A DNA stretch of 64,000 nt from NCBI GenBank assembly GCA_009746045.1, contig RPFO01000264.1:241001-305000 (forward strand). The letters run 5' to 3'. Positions 1 to 10,031 of the stretch are shown here, piece by piece (the first letter of the stretch is position 1; each line of letters begins with the position of its first letter). The notes under the pieces were generated by a model. It saw nothing but the letters and a program-made list of their open reading frames with translations. It did no database searches and was not told the DNA's origin. This stretch comes from Mesostigma viride (Eukaryota > Streptophyta > Mesostigmatophyceae > Mesostigmatales > Mesostigmataceae). Position numbers and translations under genes: made by a program.

Positions 1-2040
1 ACCTCTAAGCTCATGTGAGCCCCCGCCCAGCACCCTCCCAATTAACTCCTCAATTAAGAGTCAGCAGAGTGGGCACCATTGTCATGCCAAAGATTCCAGC
101 CGGCCCCACAGTTGTAGCTCCGTTGATCCCGCCCATCATCCAACCCACAAGGACATCCTACCCATGCAAACATGATGCCAGACCCCCCGTGCAAGCAGTC
201 CCATTCATACAACCATCATGCTGTGCAAGCAATCAGCTCAAGGGCGGATGGTGTACTATCAAGACAACAAGCCATCCTGGCACCATGCAAGCAAGGATAA
301 GTCCATAGCAGGGCAAAGCAAGGGTAGGAGGTTACTCATCTGCACACGGCTGGCTTGATGTCCACCAGCAGGCAGGACCCAACACAGCGTCAGGAGCAGG
401 CACCAGCATTGCAGATACGCGTCACTTGGGCGTCCCCAAGTCACCAGAGTCCCAGCGGCCACCATGCAGTGCTTGATGAAGTCGCCACCATTGAGTGCTT
501 GCAGTCACCACCAACAGCACTAGTCAACCACCAGGATACTCTCCAGCGTCGCCTCCATGCACCATGTCCGCCATTGACAAGTTACAAATCCCCCACTGGC
601 CTCAAGTCCCCAATAGGCTACTGCCACCACGCCCAATCAGCGTTGGACCACCCCCACATGTGGGTAGTCAACACAGCGGTTGCCTGACTGGACAACCAAG
701 ACTAGCTGCTTGCGCCGGTCACGCGATGGGGAAGTGACTAAGCTGCTTTAAGGAGGCCTGGAACGGACACCAATGAGCCTGGCTCCAGAAGCTGCTTGGA
801 AGAATGACCACATGCTGTCAACTTCCCGGACTGAACGTCAATCAGCTGCAAGAAGGAGCCAGCAACCTTCACTATGGCACTCAGAAAAACTGCCTAGTAG
901 GCAAACCACAGACTGCCAACCTGTCAAGACAGCTGACTCTAACATGGCTACTACCAAGTGCCAGGTAGCCAGAACTCCTAAGCCTAAGGAGTGACAAGGG
1001 CCTGAGGTGGTCCAACAGCCAGCACAACTGCCCAAAAGTCAAGAGAATGGGCCTAAAAGCGCCTTGCCCAGTGTCAAAAATTCTGATCTGAGAACTATAT
1101 CAGATATATTCACAGATAAGAACTATGACAGCAGCCCTGGTGTCCATACTTGCTGTCCTAGTGCACCTCCTAGGCCCAACAGGGGCCATCTGCCAACAAG
1201 CAGTGGTAACCATCATGTCCTCGGAGAAGTAAATGTGTGGTCACAATGGTCTGGCGCAGGTAAGGGCCCCAACTGGCAAGTGACCCACACCCCACTTGTA
1301 AGGGGACGTTGTCAAGCAAGTGGTCCACCCCCTCTGGGAACATGTGTCAAAGGACACCGTCTGGCAAGTGGGCAACCCATGCAAGAGACCCCTGGCAACT
1401 CATGGGTGCCCGTGTGATACCCTCCGGGGGACAACCTACTGCAGGTATCCCGATGTCCCCTGATGTGGTGGCATCTGCCATGCCATATGCCTCCATGATA
1501 GCATCTGGCAACCCTTTGGCAGACCTGGGATATCCAACTCATGTGATACCCTTTTGGGGACAACCCACTGCAGGTATCCCGATGTCCCCTGATGTGGTGG
1601 CATCTACCATGCCATATGCCTCCATGATAGCATCTGGCAACCCTTTGGCAGACCTGGGAAATCCACTCCCCCGCAGAAATTTTCTCAGGGTAACTAGACA
1701 CAGCTGTCCAAGTATGATAGTGGAAACCCCGTACCTGCTGTTGTTCTGCCCTGGCATGTGTGATGTCGTCTGGAAATTACATTGCAGACAGCCAGGATGT
1801 CCACTCCCCCGCAAAAATTTGCTCAGGGTAACCAGACGTAGCTGCCACCAATCTGGACCACTCTGGACAACTCCTAGGATAGTGGGAACAACTCAGATGC
1901 CGTTGTTCTCCTCCCCACCAAAACCAAACCACCATCCACGTGGGAGGAACCAAAGCTCCACCTAGAACGCCTCCACTGTCATGTTGCTCAACAAGAAAAG
2001 GAAGAGTTTCCCCCACAACTGAAACAAATGTTTGGCGACG
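1..2040. other. repeat-like region without a recognisable gene
   Basis: No reading frame here carries a motif I recognise. Short frames exist on both strands but look like chance openings in a C- and A-rich sequence. The stretch from about 1411 contains a 129-bp tandem repeat. The composition resembles the 3' untranslated part of the LTR retrotransposon at 8.7-18.0 kb, so this may be part of another retrotransposon, but no LTR partner is visible in the window. Confidence 0.3.
1414..1671. repeat. 129-bp tandem repeat, two copies
   Basis: The stretch starting GTGATACCC at 1414 recurs at 1543, with only a few differences over about 125 bases. The spacing is 129. A more diverged echo follows: the phrase TCCACTCCCCCGCA occurs near 1664 and again near 1800, about 135 bases apart. 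Open frames run through the repeat on both strands because the unit length is a multiple of three, so these frames are not evidence of a gene. Confidence 0.85.
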
Positions 2041-2210
2041 CGTGAATTAAGAACGTGCCACAGTCCTTAAACAGCTAGGGTAGGCTGCCCATGCACGGAA
2101 GAAAAGGATCCTGAAAGATTGTCAAGTGAGTGCAAAAGGAACCTTGCGTGAAAAAGGCAGCCATGAATCCCTACTGTCCGCTCATCCGGAGCCACCCTCA
2201 AAAGACACGA

Positions 2211-2452
2211 GGTATAAACTGAGCCACACCGTAACAATGTCGTCAAAGAAGAGCAGCACCGGGAAAAAAAAAAACAACCTGAGACAGCGACGTCGTCAGG
2301 CGGTCGCGGTGGTGGTCGTGCGTGCAGCCGCAACCCGGAAGCCGGGTGATAGGTGCCGTCGACAGCAACAGTGCGTCGGCTCAGCCATAACCCGTAGCGC
2401 CATGTCAGCCTGGCCGAAAACAGAGCCGGCAGGGAAAAAAAACAGTTCCTAG
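2211..2452 (+). CDS. small basic reading frame behind a TATA-like box (tentative)
   Basis: A TATA-like GGTATAAACT lies at 2211-2220 and an ATG at 2237 opens a 71-codon frame ending at 2452. The product would be very rich in lysine and arginine (it begins MSSKKSSTGKKK). I do not recognise it. It could be the start of a transposon gag-like protein or simply an opening by chance. The spacing of TATA box to ATG is short for a cellular gene but similar to the compact promoters seen at 18.3 and 19.9 kb. Confidence 0.2.
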
Positions 2453-2540
2453 CAGTATTCTGGAGCCGGACCTGCTGAGCTACTGGACCGACACTCCGCA
2501 TTGCCCTGCTCGAAACGTAGCAACTCTTGCGTAATGCTAA

Positions 2541-2645
2541 TATATAAAGATGTTTGGAGCTAGGCGGAGACTGCGGCGTCAGCAGCCACGACAGACAGGG
2601 CGGTGGTCGGACTTCAGCACGATGCGGCCAGCCAGCCGACAGCCC
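2541..2645 (+). promoter_or_regulatory. possible promoter and first exon (tentative)
   Basis: TATATAAAG at 2541-2549 is followed by an ATG at 2622, eight codons and a good splice-donor match (GTAAGT from 2646). This is the arrangement of a promoter plus a short first exon, but no downstream exon can be tied to it. Confidence 0.15.
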
Positions 2646-2649
2646 GTAA

Positions 2650-3798
2650 GTAAGGACGCCTGTCTATGAAATATTGCACGAATCCAAATAGTTGACGTCT
2701 GGGAGTAGATGAAAAAACCCTTTCATCACCGGTCGTCCGTTGAGCTGCTAAAGATGTGGTTGCATCTTCAACTCTCTTACTTGATAACGGTGGTTGTGTC
2801 TCCGGGCTACTCATCACTCCATGGGTCGCGCATGCCGGACTGGGGAACGTTAGAGACTTGTGGGCTCAAGGCAGTTCTCAGAGCAAGACTGTCACATAAG
2901 GATGAGTCACACTCTTAAAAACTGTCCGAATACACAGCATAACGTACCCTCTCTGGGTCTGGCAAGAATTCCATTGTTAATCGTGAACTAATACTGTCAA
3001 GACAACCAACACCTAGGTAGAATCCTCCGATACCAATGTAACGACTAAAAATGTTGTGTTTGCAACAGCCTCAGTATCAACATTAGCGTGAAAAGATCTT
3101 TACACCTGGGTTGGAGTCGCGACAGATAACTTCACGTCCAGAGAAGCAATGAAGATGGATCTTCAACAGTTAAGGGAATGAGTCCCCACCCTTGTTAGAC
3201 ACAACAGACAAGTTATATCCAAGTCGACTATCTGTTGAAGTTATAGTCGACTTTTGGCAAGGGTTGTTTGATTGATGAAACAAGGAAACCCTTGAATTAC
3301 ACCATAGCTTTAGCTCTCACGTACGCACACATGCACGGCCGCCACAAACAGTATAAAAGTCATCGTGCACGCAGAGTCGGCTCAACCCTAACCCGAAAGA
3401 ACCAATCAAAAGTGAGGATCACTCAAGGTAAGATCCTGTCCTCAGAATCCACAACACAGCACAAGGCCAGCACTACAGAATCTCCGTGACCTGGAACCAG
3501 ATCCACCAGGTACGACAGTCTTAAAGAGAATCTATGACTGGCTGAACTAAACCATGCAAAGTACCCCACGTGGATCAGGCCACGACCAATGAGGGTAGAA
3601 CAATAATTCGACAGATCTCAGCAGGCCCAATATCAATCATACGTCGAAGCCTCCTAACTATCCAAATAATTGTCCCCAAGAACTCATAATAAGGTCACCC
3701 GTAGGGAAAACTTTGGATGTAACATTTGGTTGTTACAGGTTGTCATACAATATAAAACAGCACATCATTCCATAAACAATGCTGTCATGCCCATTAAA
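2650..3798. other. non-coding stretch with one hairpin and a TATA-like box
   Basis: No gene is recognised here. A 10-bp perfect inverted repeat (AAGTCGACTA at 3221-3230, TAGTCGACTT at 3244-3253) sits inside a longer imperfect hairpin whose outer arms contain ACCCTTG and CAAGGGT. A TATA-like GTATAAAAGT is at 3351-3360. These features could be the end of a small transposon or an LTR, but no partner copy is visible. Confidence 0.35.
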
Positions 3799-4735
3799 TC
3801 AAAAGTCATGTTCTTCAGAACTGCTGTCCGAGGGGTTGCTTGCATCAACATCATCTTCTGATGACATAGTGTCATCCCCACTAGTGTCGCAATAGTTCAC
3901 AGCTTTACGCTGCCTTCCACTGGCCCTCTTTGCCATAGGGACCTCCTCAATTACAACGGTGGGCTGGCTAGGTCCAGCATCTGTGGGAGCACCACGCTTG
4001 CGGCTGCGCCCTCGAGCAGGTGCCTTGCCAGCGCGGCGCACCACGTCGCCATCACCTACGTCTGCCGCTGCCACCTTCTTCTTCTTGGACCCCTTCTTCT
4101 TGCCTTTCTTCTTGCCACTAGGCGGTGGCATCGGCTCACCCTCCTCAATCACTTCAAACTGCGGCATGGTGGGGAAATCTGCTGCCACGCTGTGATACAC
4201 ATGGTTACTGAGGGCAGATTGCGCCTGATGTGCCATGCTCCATGGCAGTTTGGCAGGGATTACCACCATTTCGGGAGCATAGCATTCATCGACGACATAC
4301 CCAACTGAGCTCACTGCACCTGGCAACACAAGGCACGACGACCTGGGGGCCTGTGCGCTGCTGATGACCACCAACCTCTCGTGGGGCAGGTGAGCGACAT
4401 GAAGGCGATCAAAAAGCTCCACCTTCAACAACAGCTGCCATTCCCACCCCCCTCGTGGGTACTCTAACCTGGCCTTCAGAATGTGTGTGATGAAACCAAA
4501 GTCTACACCGCCCGGGCCATGCACCGCAACTCCCGCATTCTTGTGCCGCTTTCCCTGGGACTGGTCCGCAGCCTCTGTGCGGTAGTTGAACCCATGTATC
4601 CTGACTTTGTGGAAAGAATCCGCGTAGCGCTTCACGCCCCCACACGCCGCTACAATGCCTTGCGGCACAAGCGGCGTCAGGTTTAATGATGCCCATGCAA
4701 TCACGTTGAACGTTGTGTCAGCACAGCGATCTCGC
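3799..4735 (-). CDS. En/Spm (CACTA)-like transposase, C-terminal exon (DUF4216-like)
   Basis: The minus-strand frame ending at 3799 encodes a segment matching the pattern of the domain found at the C-terminus of plant CACTA (TNP2/TNPD) transposases: KVRIHGFNYRTEAA, a KRHKNAGV stretch, then a segment ending VELFD and later VVDECYAP. In that family this part follows the catalytic domain, which is absent here. After it come a lysine tract (residues KKKGKKKGSKKKK) and an acidic serine-rich tail. The open frame extends up to 4881, but a splice acceptor (TTTGAATGCAG) ends at 4736, so I start the exon at 4735. No upstream exon is identified. A copy of this intron-exon border lies about 396 bases away in the upstream intron (see 5106-5182). 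Likely a degenerate or partial transposon gene. Confidence 0.55.
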
Positions 4736-5185
4736 CTGCATTCAAACAAACGCACACCGATAACCCAGCAAAGAGTATTATTATTGCAAGTATTGGTTAT
4801 TAAAAAAAATAGAACAGATACAACACAGGACGCTTTTACTGGCGGCAAGATCATGGCACCCGGATGGGTAAAACCAAACAAACTAGATATTAATTACTAG
4901 GGCTGGCTTTGTGACAGTTAAACATGATTGCATGGCTAATCCCAAGGCGCCTTTCAATAGGACTGAATTAAAATAACCAAAGCAGACGGCGTAAGTAGCC
5001 TACTAATGGCATTTGCAAAAAACAAGGCTCACCAGTAGGCCTCGTCGCCATTCGCAGGGTTGCTGTAATCAGCCTTGGGAAGGGCATCTTCTACCAGCAA
5101 ATCCCTTGCCGCGTTGTGTCAGCACAGCGATCCCCCCTGCATCCAAACAAAGGCACACCGATAACCAAGAAAAGAGTATGCAAAT
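4736..5185. other. presumed intron of the CACTA-like gene
   Basis: No coding signal is seen. On the minus strand this is the region upstream of the exon starting at 4735, and it contains the duplicated splice-acceptor border at 5106-5182. Confidence 0.3.
5106..5182 (-). repeat. copy of the 3' splice site and exon start of the CACTA-like gene
   Basis: The segment 5106-5182 repeats 4711-4785 with about 85-90% identity by eye. On the minus strand both read: intron end with GGTTATCGGTGTGC, the acceptor (TTTGTTTGRATGCAG), then the exon start GATCGCTGTGCTGACACAACG. The copy therefore duplicates intron end, splice acceptor and exon start together. Confidence 0.75.
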
Positions 5186-6265
5186 GTGTAGCCTTGTTCA
5201 TTGAAATTATGGCTGGCTTACGCAAAGAGCGACTGTAAGATGACCTATACAGTGGGGCCGGAAACAGCTTGCTTGATCAGGGCGTGTTTTTCGAGCTTCA
5301 CTGGCCGGGAGTGTCTAGTTGTGAAAACCATTGCTGCGATCGCTTTCCCACCATTTACGAGGAAATACCCGCAAATGAAAAACCACTGAAACGGTCTAGC
5401 TAGTCAGTCATTACATTAGCCACATGCCATCATGCATGTTTCCAAACGTCCAAGAACTGCACACGGTGCAAATGCCATTTGCAGTGCAAAAATCCAGAGG
5501 ACACGACCTCATTGCTTCATATTTGTATGCAGAAGAATAAAAAAGTAACATGCATTAATGGCCCGCATGCATAAAGGGCCTGAATTCTGATGCGGGCCCA
5601 ACGGCAGCACCGCCAAAGCAGATAAGGGCCCGCAGTCTGATGCGGGCCCCACGGCACCACCGCCATAGCAGAGCTCGAAGGTCGTGGTGCGCGTGAAACG
5701 TACGTATGCCCTTTGTCGGTAGGTGCCGTTGGGGTCAAATTGGGTGCCGCCAAAATCGGGCCGACGCGTCAATAGACTGAGGCCGTCGATGAGTGCCATC
5801 ATGCGGCTTGGGTCACTTCTGTTGGAGAACTTCAGCTAAGTTAACTTAACGCAAACCACTGGTCGCCCGCGTCGGGAACCGGCCCAACGGCTCTCCCGCA
5901 ACAGAAAATTACGCGGCATACTGCATAAGTCGTCGGATTGTTACATTTCGACGGTCAAGATTTCATGATGAGGTTTTGCGTTCAATTTGCGGCAGTTTGC
6001 CGCCCAGAGAAAGTAGTCGTTGGACTCGTTGCCCACTATGAAACACAATCAAGCAAGCCGTTTCCGGCCCCATCGTGTAGGTCATGTAGTCGCTCTTCAC
6101 GTCAGCCAGCCGTAATTTCAATGCACAAGGCTACACACTATTTCCATCTCCATTCATATTCATAATCCTGCACGACTGACTCGAAAACGCGGACAAGATA
6201 ACGGCAGGCTCGAGCTACCATGGTCCGGATTCTCCCGATTTCTGGCCTGCGCTGGTTGTCTCCTT
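5186..6265. repeat. foldback repeat related to 33835-34250
   Basis: Sequence at about 5190-5275 is the reverse complement of about 6048-6140 (shared blocks include GTTTCCGGCCCCA and AGCCAGCC.TAATTTCAATG). The piece at 33835-34250 is an undivided copy: its first part matches the reverse complement of 5270-5490, and its second part matches 6040-6265 directly. The element here is thus an inverted-end structure, about 1.08 kb, with a unique middle of some 550 bases. Probably a foldback-type or composite transposon. No target duplication was found. Confidence 0.65.
5509..5822 (-). CDS. unrecognised coding fragment with a splice acceptor
   Basis: A minus-strand frame of 97 codons is preceded by a good acceptor (GAAGTTCTCCAACAG, ending about 5823). 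The protein (RRPDFGGTQFDPNGTY, then RTTTFELCYGGGAVGP) reads like real protein rather than a chance frame, but I do not recognise it. The lower part contains a roughly 62-bp tandem duplication (GATGCGGGCCC occurs twice). It lies in the middle of the foldback repeat, so it may be a captured exon or a transposon gene piece. Confidence 0.25.
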
Positions 6266-6611
6266 GATATTCAGCAACTCTCTCCGGTAAGAGATTTTCC
6301 GCAGTTTGGCTGTTTCGAAACGTTAATTAAGTGAGATGCCTTCGGATCAGGAGACTCACACAGCCGCGAAATCATGCCAAAGGTCCTATGTTCGATCCCT
6401 TGCTGGTGGCTTCTGAGCTTTCTTATTTTCTGTGTTCCGCGGAATCTCAGATTTGGGCCGCTAGCGTTTTAACGTTTGTTGCTTTCTGATCCGACGACAA
6501 CGTTGTGCCTTGCTCGTGTGACATCTGGCGCATGGTGTGATTCATGTGTATGGTGCTGCCTTGCCACATGGGGCTGCTTTGCCATAAGAGTGAGTGTTGG
6601 GTCATAAATCG

Positions 6612-7232
6612 TGTTCTACACATTTGCTGCATGGACCGTTAGGTGCTGGTGAGCTCTTCCTTGTAGAATGGTGATGTCTATGTCAAGGATCTGATATCTT
6701 TTTTTTCTCTTGAATATTGTGTCGCGGTTAATTGCTTGGATTCATGCAGGCACCACGAGAATGGAATGGGAGCGGTTGCCATGCAGTGTTGTTTTCCTTG
6801 TATGCCTCTTACTTGCAGGTAAACTGGACCGCCCAGGAGGAAGCTCGTGGTGGGAGGACTGACAGTGAGGATGGCAATGACGATACCATGTCATCGGCGT
6901 CGAGCGTTGCAACACCATCCAAGGTTAGCTGCACTGCTTTCATTTTAGGGGGAATTATAGGTGTCATTTTTTTGGCATTTGAAGGTATAGATGTTTATCT
7001 GCAAGGGCCTGTTTTTTTTTCCCCCTCTTGCATGCATGGATGTGTGGAATTGTATGTTGATGGAATTATGATTTGCCATACACATTTGCTGCATGGATTG
7101 TTAGGTGGTGCTGAGCTCAAGATCCTTATAGAACGCTTACGTCTATGTCAAGGATCTGATTTCTTTTCCTCTTGCGTATATTGTGTCGGTTTGCTTGATT
7201 TCTTGCAGGGACCACGAGAGTAAAATGCAAGC
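6612..7232 (+). repeat. duplicated intron-exon border, two copies, with a possible exon between
   Basis: About 175 bases at 6615-6790 recur at 7065-7232 (shared phrases CACATTTGCTGCATGGA, GTCTATGTCAAGGATCTGAT and a 3' splice site ending TTGCAG or ATGCAG followed by GACCACGAGA or GCACCACGAGA). Between them, around 6820-6924, is a possible exon bounded by GCAG and GTTAGC. It encodes an acidic serine-rich stretch (TDSEDGNDDTMSSASS) resembling the acidic tail of the CACTA-like protein at 3.8 kb. The gene itself is not recognised. Confidence 0.45.
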
Positions 7233-7312
7233 GGTCCCACTTTCAAGTCAGCATGTGACGCCCTGTCGACCGGCCCGCTTTGTTAGCTAGCTACCATATA
7301 GTATTTGATGAA

Positions 7313-7460
7313 AGGCATTGAATGCCGAAGATGTCATAACGCCATAACAGACTGTGTTGAACAGGCATTGAATGCCAAAGATGTCATAACGCCATAACAG
7401 ACTGTGTTGAACAGGCATTGAATGCCGAAGATGTACATAACGCCATAACAGTGTTGAATA
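7313..7460. repeat. 50-bp tandem repeat, three copies
   Basis: AGGCATTGAATGCC starts at 7313, 7363 and 7413. Each copy has an inverted core (GGCATT / AATGCC) and is followed by the phrase ATGTCATAACGCCATAACAG, with small indels in the last copy. It lies about 500 bases left of the virus-like gene block and could mark a junction, but nothing proves that. Confidence 0.85.
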
Positions 7461-7619
7461 GTTGAATCAACGGGTTCTTGCAGCTGTAAACATTAAAATT
7501 ATTCAAACATTTAATGAAAAAATCATGATTGTTCGTGCTGTTTTGAACAGCGGTTGTTACTGGCACTGCATGCATGTGTCTGCTGCCAGCATATTGTATT
7601 ATGGCTGTGTTTCTCAGCG

Positions 7620-7926
7620 CTGTGTTTTCTCACTTTTCTCGCTTTTCTCACTTTTCTCACGTCCTGATTTTCTCACTTTTCTCACTTTTCTCACTTTTCT
7701 CACGTTTCACACCTCCCGTTTTTCTCACTTTTCTCACGTCCTGTTTTTTGAGATTTTTCTCACGTTTTTCCCCTTTTTTCACCTTTTTGGGCCAATCTCA
7801 CCCGGGTGAGAAACGTGTTTTCTCACCCATTCTCACCCCATTCTCACCCTTTTTTCTCACCTTTCTCACCCATTCTCACCCATTTCTCACCCATTTTCTC
7901 ACCATTTCTCACCCATTCTCAAAGCT
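7620..7926. repeat. degenerate TTTTCTCAC / ATTCTCACCC minisatellite
   Basis: Roughly 300 bases consist of variants of a 9-11-base unit (CTCACTTTT, then CTCACCCATT). The tract stops exactly where the packaging-ATPase frame becomes recognisable (7927 onward). The expected N-terminal third of that ATPase, with its Walker A loop, is not seen upstream of the tract. Confidence 0.9.
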
Positions 7927-7935
7927 GAGTTCCTA

Positions 7936-8631
7936 GTGAATTCATTCGACAAGCTTTACCTCATTAGTGGGTCCGCCCACACCGAACCCAAATATAAAGA
8001 GCTCCCAGAGCCCGTGATGACGATGGAAGTCTACTCAAACCAGGCATTCCAGGAGATGGTGGACCACATCAAGGCGGATCTTCACGAATATGAAAAGTAC
8101 AAGGATGATCTCAAAGTGTGGGAAACTTTCCAGCGTGAATACGTCCACGGAAAGAAAAACGAAGAGCTCAGGGATCTCTCCATGTACCTTCGTCTTGATG
8201 CTATGAACTGGGAGAAACCCGTGACGAGGTTCGAGCACGGCCCTCCTAGTTCGCTCATCATTATAGACGACATGCAAGGGAGTGCTTTGTACCAGAGCTC
8301 TAGCAAAAACGCAGTCGCAGCATTCTCGTTCAAGCATCGACACTTCCTCACGAGCATGGTTTTCCTCACACAAGCATACACAAGCGGTGGCGTCCCGAGA
8401 GCAGTTCGCGCCAATATATCTTTTCTCGCTCTGTTTCGGACCAAGGACCACCGAGCAGCACGCCAGATTGCCGAGGAAAGCGCCGGGGCCATAAACCCAG
8501 ACGAATTCATCGCGCTTTGGGATCACGCCGTCAAGGACGATCCTCACAGCTTTTTCGCGATCGATTTTGACCAGCGCGACCCAAAGCAGATGTTTTGCAA
8601 GAACTTCAATATTTTCCTGTCAATAAAATAA
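7936..8631 (+). pseudogene. A32-like viral genome-packaging ATPase (FtsK-HerA type), N-terminally truncated
   Basis: This protein family pumps viral DNA into the capsid. The 231-residue frame shows the middle and C-terminal parts of the family. Walker B reads SLIIIDDM at about residues 105-112. A following segment HFLTSMVFLTQAY, then VPRAVRANISFLALFRTKD, contains the conserved sensor and arginine region, and the C-terminal strand reads SFFAIDFD. What is missing is the N-terminal 50-80 residues with the P-loop (Walker A, GxGxGKT/S). The frame runs upstream only a few codons before entering a TTCTCACCC repeat tract, so the gene is truncated or disrupted there. No good ATG exists in place of the lost end (the first codon given is GTG). 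The stop TAA overlaps an AATAAA. The next genes of the virus-like block follow on the same strand. The family call is firm; the element type (polinton-like virus or virophage-like) is inferred from the neighbours. Confidence 0.8.
8622..8627 (+). terminator. AATAAA poly(A)-type signal at the ATPase stop codon
   Basis: AATAAA overlaps the stop codon of the packaging ATPase. Comparable AATAAA hexamers lie after the recombinase gene and after the primase-helicase. Confidence 0.4.
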
Positions 8632-8655
8632 TTTTCTCTTCCACTGATATATAGT

Positions 8656-8683
8656 ATGGATTCTCCGTCCAAGAAGCGATACA
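8656..8683 (+). pseudogene. 5' part of a small virus-like-element gene split by the LTR retrotransposon
   Basis: An ATG at 8656 opens nine codons (MDSPSKKRY) up to the target site of the retrotransposon. If the retrotransposon and one ATACA copy are removed, the frame continues at 18003 without a shift and stops at 18107-18109, giving 44 residues. The gene follows the packaging ATPase by 24 bases and is preceded by a TATA-like GATATATAG. Function unknown; it is too short to assign to a family. Confidence 0.4.
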
Positions 8684-9333
8684 AGTTAGCGAACAGCCAG
8701 AACTGTGAGTTCCTGGTCTCTCACGCCACACACAACGGGATGAGCCAAAGTTGCAAAGGCAGCAACCTTTTAACCCGTGCACCAAGCCACGACCACGGTG
8801 AGCGGTTCCACGTCCAATGTGGGAGCCTCGGTTCGTGCTTGCCAAGATAGCTGGTCATCCCCCATGACCAAGCTATATCCTTTGCGTTGTTCCTCGTTCC
8901 CATCGGCGTGACGAGGCACGTGCAGGCATGCAAGCAAATCCTCAACGTCCACTGGCATCAGTGCAGAGCCAGGACGAACTGGATTTGCCTAGACTCTGCA
9001 ACCTAGGAAGTACAGGACCTGTCACAAGCCTGCAAGGCCTAGTATCCTTGCAGACCTGTGCCAGTCCTGTATTCCACCAGCCACAGGCTGCTGCTCCTCT
9101 GGCCTACGTGGACCACAGTCACGTGATAGTCAGGCTAAGCCTGTGCAGGCACGGCCTGCCACGTGTCCTGTCCACTATACCAGAGGACTGTACCCTAGTC
9201 GGCCACGGACGGCTAGGACTTCGGGACCTCATATCTTTCTCGTCCCTTGTCTGTTTCAGGCGGTCAGCACGGCGTTGGAAAGGTCTTTCCAAACTGCATC
9301 CACTTAGCATATTGGTTGCCCAAAATGCTAACT
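8684..9333 (-). repeat. 3' LTR of the copia-like element
   Basis: 650 bases, apparently identical to 17348-17997. Starts AGTTAGC and ends GCTAACT. ATACA lies immediately outside, at 8679-8683. Confidence 0.95.
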
Positions 9334-9337
9334 CCAA

Positions 9338-9351
9338 CCCTTTCTTCTTTT
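9338..9351 (-). other. polypurine tract of the copia-like element
   Basis: On the minus strand this reads AAAAGAAGAAAGGG, four bases before the 3' LTR. It is the position and composition expected for the primer of plus-strand DNA synthesis, and it confirms the orientation. Confidence 0.6.
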
Positions 9352-10031
9352 GGAGCTGGACCAGCTTGAAACAAGCCTAACCTTGCTTGTGCCCACTCAG
9401 CCACAGACCGCTTGGTCCCTTGAGGTTGATCAGACCTTTGAGGGCCCAGGTTCCTGCCTCCTTTGGGTAACAACATATCTGCCCTTGGACCAGGCTAGGT
9501 GGACTGGCCAGTGAATCAGAGGTCACCCCAGGTTATCCCCTGACCCCTTGGTCAGCTCCCAACCTTTCCTTGGGAACTTGGTGCTAGATTAAAGTCAAGG
9601 CACATTACCTAGTCCAATGGCTGGGATTACAGGATGCCAAGAACGTACTATTGTGAGTTCCTGATCTTTCACAGTTATCACAGGCGCCCGTTCTTATGGC
9701 GCCCGCCTTGGCCAGCCTTTCCCTTTTATGCTCAAAGAGACTCAGGTAGCACCTGCACAAATACTGCCTTATTGGGGAGCCCATGTCTTCACTGGGTGTT
9801 AAGCCCAGGAATCACTCATGCCAGGCTGTGGCTCTGCTGGGGAATTGAACCCCACCCCAACCTCCAGGTTTATAGGTGACCTGGAACTTTACACAAGAGA
9901 AACATTACAACCATGGGAACAACATGAGAAGGACATGACATGGTTATGTTTTATTCAAGCATTATATAACCCAGAATGTGGCCCCCTGGCAACCATGTTC
10001 CACATGGTCACACAACCAGGTTCTTTATTAG

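Noticed and set aside
1309-1965. 218-codon frame on the + strand
   Set aside because: It runs through a 129-bp tandem repeat that is a multiple of three. Similar openings exist on the other strand and no motif is recognised.
6360-6412. tRNA-like stretch with GTTCGATCCC
   Set aside because: Only a B-box-like word is present; no A box at proper distance and no cloverleaf can be drawn. Possibly a SINE remnant, but unsupported.
7574-7936. Frames rich in Phe, Ser, Leu and Thr
   Set aside because: They come from the TTTTCTCAC minisatellite.
9830-9870. B-box-like GGTTCAATTCC on the minus strand in the retrotransposon 3' region
   Set aside because: No acceptor stem or other arms fit a tRNA.
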